This document shows positions 1 to 7,965 of a DNA stretch of 64,000 bases, in pieces. The position numbers were made by a program, and so were the translations under genes. The notes beneath the pieces are model-generated. The model was not told where the DNA came from and made no database searches. It saw only the letters and a list, made by a program, of their open reading frames with translations. Numbering within the stretch: position 1 is the first letter of the stretch; the number at the start of each line of letters is the position of its first letter. The DNA comes from Caulobacter sp. 17J80-11. GTDB lineage: Bacteria > Pseudomonadota > Alphaproteobacteria > Caulobacterales > Caulobacteraceae. The DNA is taken from positions 1 to 64,000 of the forward strand of contig NZ_JACSJI010000002.1 of assembly GCF_014349105.1 (NCBI RefSeq). Direction: 5' to 3'.

Positions 1-801
<801 letters not shown>

Positions 802-834
802 TCGGTCAGCGCTTAACCGCGCAGAACCAATGAA

Positions 835-865
835 ACCCCGCCGGAGCGATCCGGCGGGGTTTTTG
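835..865 (+). terminator. Rho-independent terminator of tuf
   Basis: A perfect 10-bp stem (835-844 with 851-860), a 6-nt loop and a run of T on the plus strand, starting 33 bases after the tuf stop codon. Confidence 0.9.
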
Positions 866-1002
866 TTTAGTTGGTCCTTCCCCGGGAGCCGCGCGCGCCG
901 GCTTTGGCCGCCAGTTGCGCCGGCTTGGTCGCGAAGCTGCTGCGAACGCCGGCCCGACCGAATAGGTTGCGACCTGGTTTACTCGGCAGGGGGGAGGAAC
1001 AG

Positions 1003-1836
1003 GTGGGCCTCGACGCCAGCTTTCGCGCCATGCACGCTGGCCCCGGCGTGCTTGTTCTCGCCAACGTCTGGGATGTGGGCAGCGCCCGCCTGGTCGACAG
1101 CCTCGGCCCCAGGGCGATCGCCACGACCAGCGCGGGCGTGGCCTGGGCGCACGGCTATCCGGACCGCAATGCCCTGCCGCCGCGCCTGCTGGTCGAGACC
1201 GTGGAGCGGATCGCCCGAGCGGTGGCGGTCCCGCTGACCGTCGACGTCGAGGGCGGCTATTCGGACGACCTCGATGCTGTCGAGGCGACGGTGGCCGGCG
1301 TCGTGGCGGCCGGAGCGGTCGGGATCAACATCGAAGACGGCGTAGGCGCGCCCGACCTTCTGTGCGCCAAGATCGAGCGGGCCCGGCGCGCGGCCGCGCG
1401 ACTGGGCGTCGACCTGTTCGTGAACGCACGGACGGACGTCTACCTGCGCCCTGGCGCCGGCGGCGACGAGACGGTCGCAGAAGTGCTCGCGCGAGCTGAC
1501 CGCTACCGCGCCGCCGGCGCTGACGGCCTGTTCGTGCTGGGGATCACTGCGGCCGACGAGATCCGCGCCGTGGTCGCGGGCGCGGGCCTGCCGGTCAACG
1601 TGCTTGCGCGTCCCGGTCTGCCGCCGGCGGCCGAGCTCGCGGCGCTCGGCGTGCGTCGGCTCAGCGCTGGATCGGCCGTGCCCGAGGCCGTCTGGGAACG
1701 GGCCCGGACCTTGGCCGCGAACTTCCTGCGCGACGGCCGTTCCGAGCCGCTGTCCGAGGCGCCCGGCGCGTACGCCGCTCTCAACCGGTTGATGGCGCGC
1801 GAGGCGGAAGGCGGCCCCTGCGGATCTGCCGCATGA
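1003..1836 (+). CDS. Isocitrate lyase/PEP mutase family protein
   Basis: 277-residue enzyme of the PEP mutase/isocitrate lyase TIM-barrel superfamily. Family members cleave or rearrange C-C or C-P bonds of 2-oxo or 2-methyl acids using Mg2+. Visible hallmarks are VLANVWDVGSARL near the N-terminus, the barrel strand VDVEGGY, GINIEDG, FVNARTDVYL and LFVLGI. The frame is open further upstream, but GTG at 1003 is chosen because GGGAGGAA at 992-999 is a good ribosome-binding site and the protein then begins where the family does. The signature cysteine loop KKCGH of true isocitrate lyases is absent, so the substrate is unknown; an oxaloacetate decarboxylase-like or carboxyphosphonoenolpyruvate mutase-like role is possible. 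It stands alone, with no phosphonate genes nearby. Confidence 0.85.
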   Translation: MGLDASFRAMHAGPGVLVLANVWDVGSARLVDSLGPRAIATTSAGVAWAHGYPDRNALPPRLLVETVERIARAVAVPLTVDVEGGYSDDLDAVEATVAGVVAAGAVGINIEDGVGAPDLLCAKIERARRAAARLGVDLFVNARTDVYLRPGAGGDETVAEVLARADRYRAAGADGLFVLGITAADEIRAVVAGAGLPVNVLARPGLPPAAELAALGVRRLSAGSAVPEAVWERARTLAANFLRDGRSEPLSEAPGAYAALNRLMAREAEGGPCGSAA

Positions 1837-1867
1837 CGGCGTCCCTCGGACGCTGACTGAACAGAAG

Positions 1868-1891
1868 CCCTGCCGGACCAATCCGGCGGGG
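1868..1891. terminator. Weak hairpin between convergent genes
   Basis: A 10-bp stem containing one G-T pair (1868-1877 with 1882-1891) and a CCAA loop, between the PEP mutase-family gene and the convergent lipoprotein gene. There is no clear T run, so its role as a terminator is uncertain. Confidence 0.4.
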
Positions 1892-1909
1892 TTGAAGACG
1901 CCGGCGGCC

Positions 1910-2896
1910 TTAGTCGCCCCCGCCGACGTTGCGCTTAACCAGCGCCTTGGCGGCGTCGAAGACCGCGTCTTCCTTGCGGTCCTTGCTCTTAACGACGGCG
2001 ACCACGATCGGGCCGCCCTCCGGGCCGCGCGCCTCGTAGCCGACCAGCTTCCAGCCCTGGGCCGAGGCGACCTCGTCGACCAGGATGTAGGTGGCGCGCA
2101 GACCGCTGGAGGTGCTGCGCGATCGGATCTCGGCGGACTCGTCGTGGGCGCGGATGTCGACCTGCTCGTCGCCGTCGTCGATCGACACCTTGCCGGAGGC
2201 GTCGTCGGCGTTGATGCGCACGCCGCCGATCCGCACCTTGGCGCCGGCGTCGTCGGCGTCGACCTTCAGGCCGGGCAGGCGCACGACGGTCTTTTCGCCT
2301 TCGCTGCGGACGGTCAGGCCGGGCAGGCGCACGTCGACATTGTCGCGGCTGGAGCCCGAGACCCGCGCCTCACGGACCTCGGCCCGGCGCGCGTCGGCTT
2401 CGGCCCGCGCCGCAGCCGCCATGGCCGCGCGTTCGTCGGCGTGGGCCTGGCGCTCAGCCGCGATCGCCGCCTTTTCGGCCCGCAGCGCCTCGGCTTCGGC
2501 CACGTCGGCCGCGCGGCCGTCGGCCTCCGCGCGCGCCTGCGCCTCGGCTTCCGCCTTGGCCGCCTTGGCGACGGTCTGCGGCATCAGCGCCTGCAGTTCC
2601 TTTTCGATCGGCTGCAGGGCCGCCTCGGCGTCGCTGCCGGCCGCGACCCGTACCAGGCGCAGGGTCACTTCGGCGCCGCGCGGACCGGAATAGACGCAGG
2701 AGAGGCCGTCGGCCGAGGTGCGGGTGCGGGTCAGCGGGCCCTGCTGCTCGGGGCATTCCAGCTGGTTCACGACGCGCAGCGGACCGTGCTCGTCGGTGTC
2801 GACGGTCTTGCGGATGCGGATCGACGGTTCGTCGCCGCACGCCGATAGAAACATGGCGGCCAGGCTGGCCGCAGCCACGAGCATCGACTTGCGCAT
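1910..2896 (-). CDS. Predicted lipoprotein with Ala-rich helix and beta-ladder repeat
   Basis: 328 residues. A type II signal peptide with the lipobox LSAC puts the lipidated Cys at residue 20, so the mature protein is membrane-anchored in the envelope. Residues about 35-100 form a small domain with two cysteines (ECPEQ, LSCVYSG). Then comes a long Ala/Glu/Arg-rich stretch (about 100-180) likely to be helical or coiled coil. The last third repeats a strand-like pattern: VDVRLPGL, VVRLPGLKVDADDAG, VRIGGVRINADDASG, VSIDDGDEQVDIRA. The C-terminus ends in a basic/acidic mix. I do not recognise a named family. The alternating pattern suggests a short beta-solenoid on a stalk. It is a single gene, with the divergent/convergent neighbours unrelated. 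Confidence 0.75.
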   Translation of the reverse strand: MRKSMLVAAASLAAMFLSACGDEPSIRIRKTVDTDEHGPLRVVNQLECPEQQGPLTRTRTSADGLSCVYSGPRGAEVTLRLVRVAAGSDAEAALQPIEKELQALMPQTVAKAAKAEAEAQARAEADGRAADVAEAEALRAEKAAIAAERQAHADERAAMAAAARAEADARRAEVREARVSGSSRDNVDVRLPGLTVRSEGEKTVVRLPGLKVDADDAGAKVRIGGVRINADDASGKVSIDDGDEQVDIRAHDESAEIRSRSTSSGLRATYILVDEVASAQGWKLVGYEARGPEGGPIVVAVVKSKDRKEDAVFDAAKALVKRNVGGGD

Positions 2897-2967
2897 GATC
2901 GCTACCCTGTTGTCGCCGTAAGCTTGCCGCCGAACCGTGGCTTTCCCTAGTGAATTCCCGGTAAGGC

Positions 2968-3831
2968 CTACTGGCCGGGACGGCCCCCTTCGCGCCGGGC
3001 GAGGAAGGCCAGCCGCTCGAACAGGTGCACGTCCTGCTCGTTCTTCAGCAGGGCGCCGTGCAGGGGCGGGATCAGCTTCTTGGGGTCGCGCTCGCGCAAC
3101 ACGCTTTCGTCGATGTCCTCGACCAGCAGCAGCTTAAGCCAGTCCAGCAGCTCGGAGGTCGAGGGCTTCTTCTTCAGGCCTGGGGCCTGGCGCAGGTCGT
3201 AGAAAACCTTCAGCGCCTCGGCGACCAGCCGCTGCTTCACGCCGGGGAAGTGGACCTCGACGATGGCGCGCATCGTCTCCTCGTCCGGGAAGCGGATGTA
3301 GTGGAAGAAGCAGCGCCGCAGGAAGGCGTCCGGCAGCTCCTTCTCGTTGTTGGAGGTGATGACCACGATCGGACGGACGGCGGCCTTCACCGTCTCGTTC
3401 GTCTCGTAGACGTAGAACTCCATCCGATCGAGTTCCTGCAGCAGGTCGTTCGGGAACTCGATGTCGGCCTTGTCGATCTCGTCGATCAGCAGGACGGGGC
3501 GGCGGGGGCTGTCGAACGCCTCCCAGAGCTTGCCCTTCTTGATGTAGTTGCGGACGTCCTTGACCCGCTCGTCGCCCAGCTGGCTGTCGCGCAGGCGGGT
3601 GACCGCATCGTATTCGTAGAGGCCCTGGTGCGCCTTGGTGGTGGACTTCACGTGCCAGGTGATCAGCGGCGCCTCGAGCGCACGGGCCATCTCGTAGGCC
3701 AGCACGGTCTTGCCGGTGCCGGGCTCTCCCTTGACCAGCAGCGGCCGTTCCAGCGCCACGGCGGCGTTTACCGCGACCTTGAGGTCGTCGGTGGCGACAT
3801 AATCTGCGGTGCCTTCGAAACGCGCGGTCAT
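2968..3831 (-). CDS. MoxR-family AAA+ ATPase
   Basis: 287 residues. MoxR ATPases act as chaperones that remodel or insert cofactors into partner enzymes, usually together with a von Willebrand A protein. Walker A GEPGTGKT is at residues 35-42, Walker B VLLIDEID at 113-120, sensor-1 in VVITSNN at about 157-162, and the arginine-finger region LRRCFF at 171-176. The length fits the short MoxR subfamily that pairs with CoxE-like VWA proteins. No VWA gene is adjacent: the next gene downstream is the lipoprotein and the one upstream is separated by a terminator, so the partner must lie elsewhere. Confidence 0.9.
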   Translation of the reverse strand: MTARFEGTADYVATDDLKVAVNAAVALERPLLVKGEPGTGKTVLAYEMARALEAPLITWHVKSTTKAHQGLYEYDAVTRLRDSQLGDERVKDVRNYIKKGKLWEAFDSPRRPVLLIDEIDKADIEFPNDLLQELDRMEFYVYETNETVKAAVRPIVVITSNNEKELPDAFLRRCFFHYIRFPDEETMRAIVEVHFPGVKQRLVAEALKVFYDLRQAPGLKKKPSTSELLDWLKLLLVEDIDESVLRERDPKKLIPPLHGALLKNEQDVHLFERLAFLARREGGRPGQ

Positions 3832-3910
3832 GCGGACGGAACTCTCCAGGTGATCGGCGCAAACTAACGCGCCGGCGCGAGGTCACAACCGGCTTCGCCG
3901 TTTCGCAAAC

Positions 3911-3943
3911 AAAAGGCGCGCCCGCTCCGCGGGCGCGCCCCTT
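3911..3943 (-). terminator. Rho-independent terminator of the acidic-protein operon
   Basis: A perfect 11-bp GC stem (3915-3925 with 3929-3939) and a 3-nt loop. On the minus strand it is followed by TTTTGTTT. It ends transcription of the two coupled genes at 3966-4857. Confidence 0.9.
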
Positions 3944-3965
3944 TCGGTCCGACGACGCGGCCCGT

Positions 3966-4379
3966 TCAGGTAATGTGCTTGGGCGAGACCGGGTCGCTGG
4001 CCGGGAAGGTCTCCTCCACCGCCTCGTCCATCAGCGCCTCCTGGCGGTCCTCGACCGAGCGGTCCCTGTCGGCCAGCTGGTCGGGCTTTTCATCCGGCGC
4101 GAGCGGCGCGGCCCGCCGGGCGTAATCGGCGTTCTCCTCGCCGTCGGCGCAGATCGGGGTCGGGCCGGAGTCGGCGTTGGTGGCGCCCGCGCCGCGCTCA
4201 ATGAAGCTGCGCGGTTCGCGCCCGGCCCCGGCGACCTCTTCGTAGCCGGCCGCCTCGACCGTGTCGCTGCGCGATACCGGCTCGTCCCAGATGTCCTGCG
4301 GGTCGAGGTTCAGGTTGCGCAGGTCGCGCCGCCCTTCGGTCGGACGCTGACGGGGATCCTGGTCGTGGGGGCGGGCCAT
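3966..4379 (-). CDS. Small acidic protein with ETFPASDP C-terminal motif
   Basis: 137 residues, hydrophilic and Pro/Asp/Glu/Arg-rich, with no signal peptide or membrane segment. The C-terminus carries DEAVEETFPASDPVSPKHIT; the ETFPASDP motif recurs at the ends of small uncharacterised alphaproteobacterial proteins. The start ATG at 4379 is chosen because it sits 4 bases after the TAA of the upstream gene, which implies translational coupling. An ORF reading further upstream overlaps the well-supported upstream gene and is rejected. It is probably disordered. Function unknown. Confidence 0.7.
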   Translation of the reverse strand: MARPHDQDPRQRPTEGRRDLRNLNLDPQDIWDEPVSRSDTVEAAGYEEVAGAGREPRSFIERGAGATNADSGPTPICADGEENADYARRAAPLAPDEKPDQLADRDRSVEDRQEALMDEAVEETFPASDPVSPKHIT

Positions 4380-4383
4380 GGCC

Positions 4384-4857
4384 TTACTCCTCTTCTTCGT
4401 CAGGTTGATCGGGGGCGTAGCCGAGGTCCTCAAGGGCCTCGGTGTCGAGCTCGCCGCGGGATTCGAAATGGGCGGCGCTCGCCTGGGCGCCGTGGCGTCC
4501 GTCAACGTCCGGGGTGAATTCCAGCTCGACGTCGTTCGGGTCCGCTTCGTCGACGCCGTCGACGTCGTCGAGGTCGACCACGTCCTCCTCGTCGGTCTCG
4601 TCATAGACGTCGTCGTCGACGACCTCGTCTTCTTCCTCGAGGTCTTCGTCGTCTACGGCGTCCTCGGAGAAGTCCGCCTCGTCCAGCTCGTCCACGTCGC
4701 GAGCGTCGCCCACCGCCTGGGTGGCGTCGTAGACGTCGGGCATCTCCTCGAACGTCTTGAACTCGGCGCCGCCGACCGCGTTCGGGTCGATCTCGGTGTT
4801 GTCCTCGTCGAAGACTTCGGACTGGTCCTGATCGTCGTAATCGTAGGTGTCGGCCAT
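4384..4857 (-). CDS. Highly acidic Asp/Glu-rich hypothetical protein
   Basis: 157 residues, dominated by Asp and Glu with almost no basic residues (for example EDLEEEDEVVDDDVYDETDE), starting MADTYDYDDQDQ. No fold or family is recognisable. Such polyacidic proteins are usually disordered and may bind cations or basic proteins, but this is only inference. It is the first gene of a two-gene operon with the 137-residue protein (4-base gap), and a strong terminator follows the pair. The long antisense frame over it is a shadow caused by the repetitive GAC/GAG codons. Confidence 0.75.
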   Translation of the reverse strand: MADTYDYDDQDQSEVFDEDNTEIDPNAVGGAEFKTFEEMPDVYDATQAVGDARDVDELDEADFSEDAVDDEDLEEEDEVVDDDVYDETDEEDVVDLDDVDGVDEADPNDVELEFTPDVDGRHGAQASAAHFESRGELDTEALEDLGYAPDQPDEEEE

Positions 4858-4909
4858 GGGGGCTCCCTCACGTCTTTGGGAAACGTGAAGGAGCGAAGGC
4901 TGTTCCGGC

Positions 4910-6700
4910 TCAGAACGCCGTTCTCAAAGCCCCGGCGAGCTCGGCCATTACCGGCGTCCATTGATTATAGGCCGGCGGATTGAACACGCGGGCCTGCGGA
5001 TACCAGGGGTAACGGTCGGTGCCGAGCTTGGGCCAGGCGTCGGGCGTGGACACCAGCCAGACCGGCGCGCCGCAGGCGGCGGCGATGTTGGTCGTGGCGT
5101 TGGCGGGGCCGATGACGAGGTCGAGCGCGCAGCACAGCGCCGCCACGTCGTCGAGGTCGTCCTTCAGGTTGATCCCCGGCGGGTTCCAGATCTCGAAACC
5201 AGCGGCGCGGGCCTGTTCCAGCTCCTCCGCGCAGTCGCCGTACTGCAGGTTCACGAAGCGGACGCCAGGCGTCTCGAGCACCGGGCGCCACTGCTCGAAG
5301 GGGGAGAAGTAGCGGCGGCGGGCCGCGGTGAGCTTGAGACTCTTCCACAGCAGGCCCGCCTTGGGGCCGTCGCCGGCCGCGGCCAGCTCGCGCCGCCAGT
5401 GTTCGACCCGCCCGGGGTCGGCCTGCAGATAGCGCTCGCGGTTCGGGAAGGCGCCGACCGACCTGCGGAAGCGCCGCAGGGGGGTGGCGAGGGTGGTCCA
5501 GGCGTCCACCGGGGCGACGGTCTCCAGGAACCTGGATCCGCGCATCAGGCGATGGTTCACTCGGAAGGTCGAGTAGGTTCCGACTTCGGCGCCCGGGAAC
5601 GACCGCTGGAACAGCGCGACCAGGCGATGCTCGACCAGCAGCACCAGGCTGCCTTCCGGCCCCAGCGCCTCGATCAGGTCGGGCAGGACGTTGGCGAACA
5701 TCACTTCGTCGCCAAGGCCCTGCTCGCCGTAAACCAGCAGGCGTTTGCCGGCGAGATCCTGGTCCGGGCTCCAGCGCGGCGCCTCGCACACGAACTGCAC
5801 GGCGTCGGCGAAATGAGGGTCGAAGCGGGCTTCGTAGGCGTCCCAGCCGGCGGCGAGGTCGCCACTGCTGATCAGGATGGTGGATCGGCCGAACTCGGTC
5901 ATGGCGCGCTCGGATTCCAGCGCCATGCCGGGCAGGGCGTCGTCCATGTCGGCCAGCGCCCCGGCGACGTCGCCCAGCGCCACCCGGGAGTTGGCGCGAT
6001 TGTAGCTCGCCTTGGCGAAGGTCGGCTCGAGCCGCAGGGCCTCGTCGTAGAAGGTGACCGCCTCGGCCATGTCGCCGATCTCGTTGAGGACGGTGCCGAG
6101 CGTGTTCCAGAGCAGCGCCGCTTCCGGATTGGCGTAGATCGCCGGGCGCAGCACGTCTACGGCGTCGCCGTAGCGCTCCTGGTCGCGCAGCGCGCAGGCC
6201 AGGTTGTTGACGCCGTCGGTATCGCCCGGACGGCCGGCGAGAAAGCGCAGGAACAGCTTTTCGGCCACGTCCATCTGGCCGAGCTGGAAGGCGAGGCGGC
6301 CTAGGTCGTTGGCCAGTTCGGGCAACTCTGGGAGGAGGGCGACCGCCTTCTCGTAGCACTCGAGCGCGCCCATCAGGTCGCGGCCCTTGTCGCAGGCGAT
6401 AGCCAGCAGCCACCAGCCGAACCCGTTGCCCGGATCCAGATCGAGCGCCTTTCGGGCGTGCTCGGCCGCGTTCTTCCAGTCGTCCTGCTGAATGGCTGAG
6501 AGCGCCTGCCGGAGCCACGGAATGCTGGCCTGCTGCTTCAGGCTTGCGACGGCGCCTTCGAGGCGGTCGAGGGCCTCTGGCGAGGCCGCGTCGCCGACGG
6601 CGCCGCCGGCCGGCCGCACGACGGCGGGACGGGCGTCCGGCAGGGCCGAGGCGGCGGCGGGATCGGGCGACGTGCGCCGCTGAAGAACGTGTTCGGCCAT
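4910..6700 (-). CDS. flmG: TPR-glycosyltransferase, FlmG-like flagellin glycosyltransferase
   Basis: 596 residues in two modules. Residues about 60-265 form a series of tetratricopeptide repeats (for instance NAAEHARKALDLDPGNG, GALECYEKAVALLPE, EAVTFYDEALRLEPTF). Residues about 330-596 look like a GT-B glycosyltransferase related to heptosyltransferases (LLVYGEQGLGDEVMFANVLP; KAGLLWKSLK; DLVIGPANATTNIAAACGAPVW). This modular layout is that of Caulobacter FlmG, whose TPR part binds flagellins and whose C-terminal part adds pseudaminic acid-type sugar. Its place next to flbT, flaF and three flagellins, with an FlmH-type gene 9 kb on, supports the same job. The start at 6700 (MAEHV) is preferred; an in-frame ATG at 6766 lacks a ribosome-binding site. 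It is divergent from flbT. Confidence 0.85.
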   Translation of the reverse strand: MAEHVLQRRTSPDPAAASALPDARPAVVRPAGGAVGDAASPEALDRLEGAVASLKQQASIPWLRQALSAIQQDDWKNAAEHARKALDLDPGNGFGWWLLAIACDKGRDLMGALECYEKAVALLPELPELANDLGRLAFQLGQMDVAEKLFLRFLAGRPGDTDGVNNLACALRDQERYGDAVDVLRPAIYANPEAALLWNTLGTVLNEIGDMAEAVTFYDEALRLEPTFAKASYNRANSRVALGDVAGALADMDDALPGMALESERAMTEFGRSTILISSGDLAAGWDAYEARFDPHFADAVQFVCEAPRWSPDQDLAGKRLLVYGEQGLGDEVMFANVLPDLIEALGPEGSLVLLVEHRLVALFQRSFPGAEVGTYSTFRVNHRLMRGSRFLETVAPVDAWTTLATPLRRFRRSVGAFPNRERYLQADPGRVEHWRRELAAAGDGPKAGLLWKSLKLTAARRRYFSPFEQWRPVLETPGVRFVNLQYGDCAEELEQARAAGFEIWNPPGINLKDDLDDVAALCCALDLVIGPANATTNIAAACGAPVWLVSTPDAWPKLGTDRYPWYPQARVFNPPAYNQWTPVMAELAGALRTAF

Positions 6701-6859
6701 GGCGGTCCGCTCGAGACTGGAGCGGGGCGAGGATGGACCTTGATTCCTTAAGGGGGCGCTAACCATTGGTCGCGACGCCGCAAGGTCTCGTTAACTACGC
6801 GCGTTTAGCGTCCGTTCAGTCCCGACGCAGTGTAGTCGGGCCTGGGGAGTTCCTTCGTC

Positions 6860-7285
6860 ATGCCTTTGAAGCTGTCCCTGAAACCCGGCGAGCGGTTCGT
6901 GCTGAACGGCGCCGTGGTGCAGAACGGCGATCGCCGCGGCACCCTGATTCTTCAGAACAAGGCGTCGGTCCTGCGCGAGAAGGACATCATGCAGGCCGAG
7001 GACGCGACGTCGCCGGCGCGCCGCATCTATTTCCCGGTGATGATGATGTACCTCGATGAGGCCGGGGCCGAGCGGTACTACGACGAATTCGCGCGCCGTC
7101 TCGGGGAGTTCATGAGCGTCGTCCGCAATCCGGACGTGCTCACCGATTGTGTGAACGCTTCCAAGCAGGTGATGGCGCGCGAATACTACAAGGCGCTGAT
7201 GACCTGCCGGAAGCTGATCGACTACGAAGACGGGGTGTTGGGCAATGTCGCTTCAAGCGTATCAGCGGGCCGCGCAGAGGGCTGA
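6860..7285 (+). CDS. flbT: Flagellin translation regulator FlbT
   Basis: 141 residues, full length. FlbT is a cytoplasmic RNA-binding post-transcriptional regulator that, in Caulobacter, binds the 5' leader of flagellin mRNA and lowers its translation and stability until the hook is complete. The N-terminus [20 protein letters not shown] and the motifs REKDIM and [10 protein letters not shown] are typical. Its coding region overlaps flaF by 41 bases, so the two are co-transcribed and probably co-translated; they are known functional opposites. The likely targets are the flagellin leaders at 12.3 and 13.4 kb in this window. Confidence 0.97.
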   Translation: MPLKLSLKPGERFVLNGAVVQNGDRRGTLILQNKASVLREKDIMQAEDATSPARRIYFPVMMMYLDEAGAERYYDEFARRLGEFMSVVRNPDVLTDCVNASKQVMAREYYKALMTCRKLIDYEDGVLGNVASSVSAGRAEG

Positions 7286-7613
7286 GAACCCTCGGGAAGC
7301 GGAGTACCGGCTGTTCGGTCAGGTGACCCGCGCCCTGATGGAGGCGGCCAAGGCGGACCCGTCCGACTTCAAGACCCGTATCGAGGCGCTGGACTGGAAC
7401 CGCAGGCTCTGGTCGACCCTGGCTACGGACTGTTCGGACCCGGCCAACGGTCAGCCCGACGCCCTACGCGCGCAGATCATCTCGCTCAGTATCTGGGTGA
7501 ACAAGCACTCCTCAGCGGTCATGCGCCGCGAGGAGGAGTTCGAGCCGCTGATCGAGATCAACCGGATCGTGATGCAGGGCCTGTCGGGCGGCTCGTCGGT
7601 CCAGGCGGCCTGA
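7245..7613 (+). CDS. flaF: Flagellar biosynthesis regulator FlaF
   Basis: 122 residues, full length ([34 protein letters not shown]). FlaF is required for flagellin synthesis or secretion and counteracts FlbT. The ATG at 7245 lies inside the end of flbT, in another frame. A strong terminator follows at 7654-7690, so flbT-flaF form a two-gene operon. Confidence 0.97.
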   Translation: MSLQAYQRAAQRAENPREAEYRLFGQVTRALMEAAKADPSDFKTRIEALDWNRRLWSTLATDCSDPANGQPDALRAQIISLSIWVNKHSSAVMRREEEFEPLIEINRIVMQGLSGGSSVQAA

Positions 7614-7653
7614 CCGCCAGGACCGACGCCGGCCGACTAGCGATCGAACCATG

Positions 7654-7690
7654 AAATCGGCCCGCGCCCGCGCGGGCCGATTTGCTTTTT
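7654..7690 (+). terminator. Rho-independent terminator of flbT-flaF
   Basis: A 13-bp perfect stem (7654-7666 with 7671-7683), a 4-nt loop and GCTTTTT. Confidence 0.95.
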
Positions 7691-7965
7691 GGCTCAGCGT
7701 CTTAGGTGGTTGAGTTCGCGTTAGGCACGATTTCGGGTTTCGCCGCTCGCGCTCCACGCGTAGCGTCCGGTTTCGGACGTTTCCCGGAGGTTGTGGCGTG
7801 ATCCAGCGACAATCGAGTCAATCGAGGACTCCTGAACCCGTCCATCGTCGCGCTGCCGCCGTCTCCCGCTAACCCGCTCCGCTCTTGCCGGACGTCAGCC
7901 CGCGCGTTTCCGCGCGCGCCGGCGCTCGCGCGCGCCCTCCCCACAAAATCACAGGAAGACCCCAG
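7691..7965 (+). other. Leader region of the RTX gene
   Basis: 275 bases between the flbT-flaF terminator and the RTX start codon, part of a 352-base stretch without a gene. The only clear signal is the ribosome-binding site AGGAAG at 7953-7958, seven bases before the ATG. I could not identify a sigma-54 or housekeeping promoter that I would defend. Open frames here on both strands are short and without recognisable features. Confidence 0.5.

Noticed and set aside
2968-3831. MoxR with VWA partner as a complete chaperone system
   Set aside because: No VWA protein gene is adjacent on either side, so no system can be claimed here.
6767-6782. Sigma-54-like sequence TGGTCGCGACGCCGCA upstream of flbT
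   Set aside because: Only the GG and GC dinucleotides fit; TTGC is CCGC. Such matches are expected by chance in GC-rich DNA.
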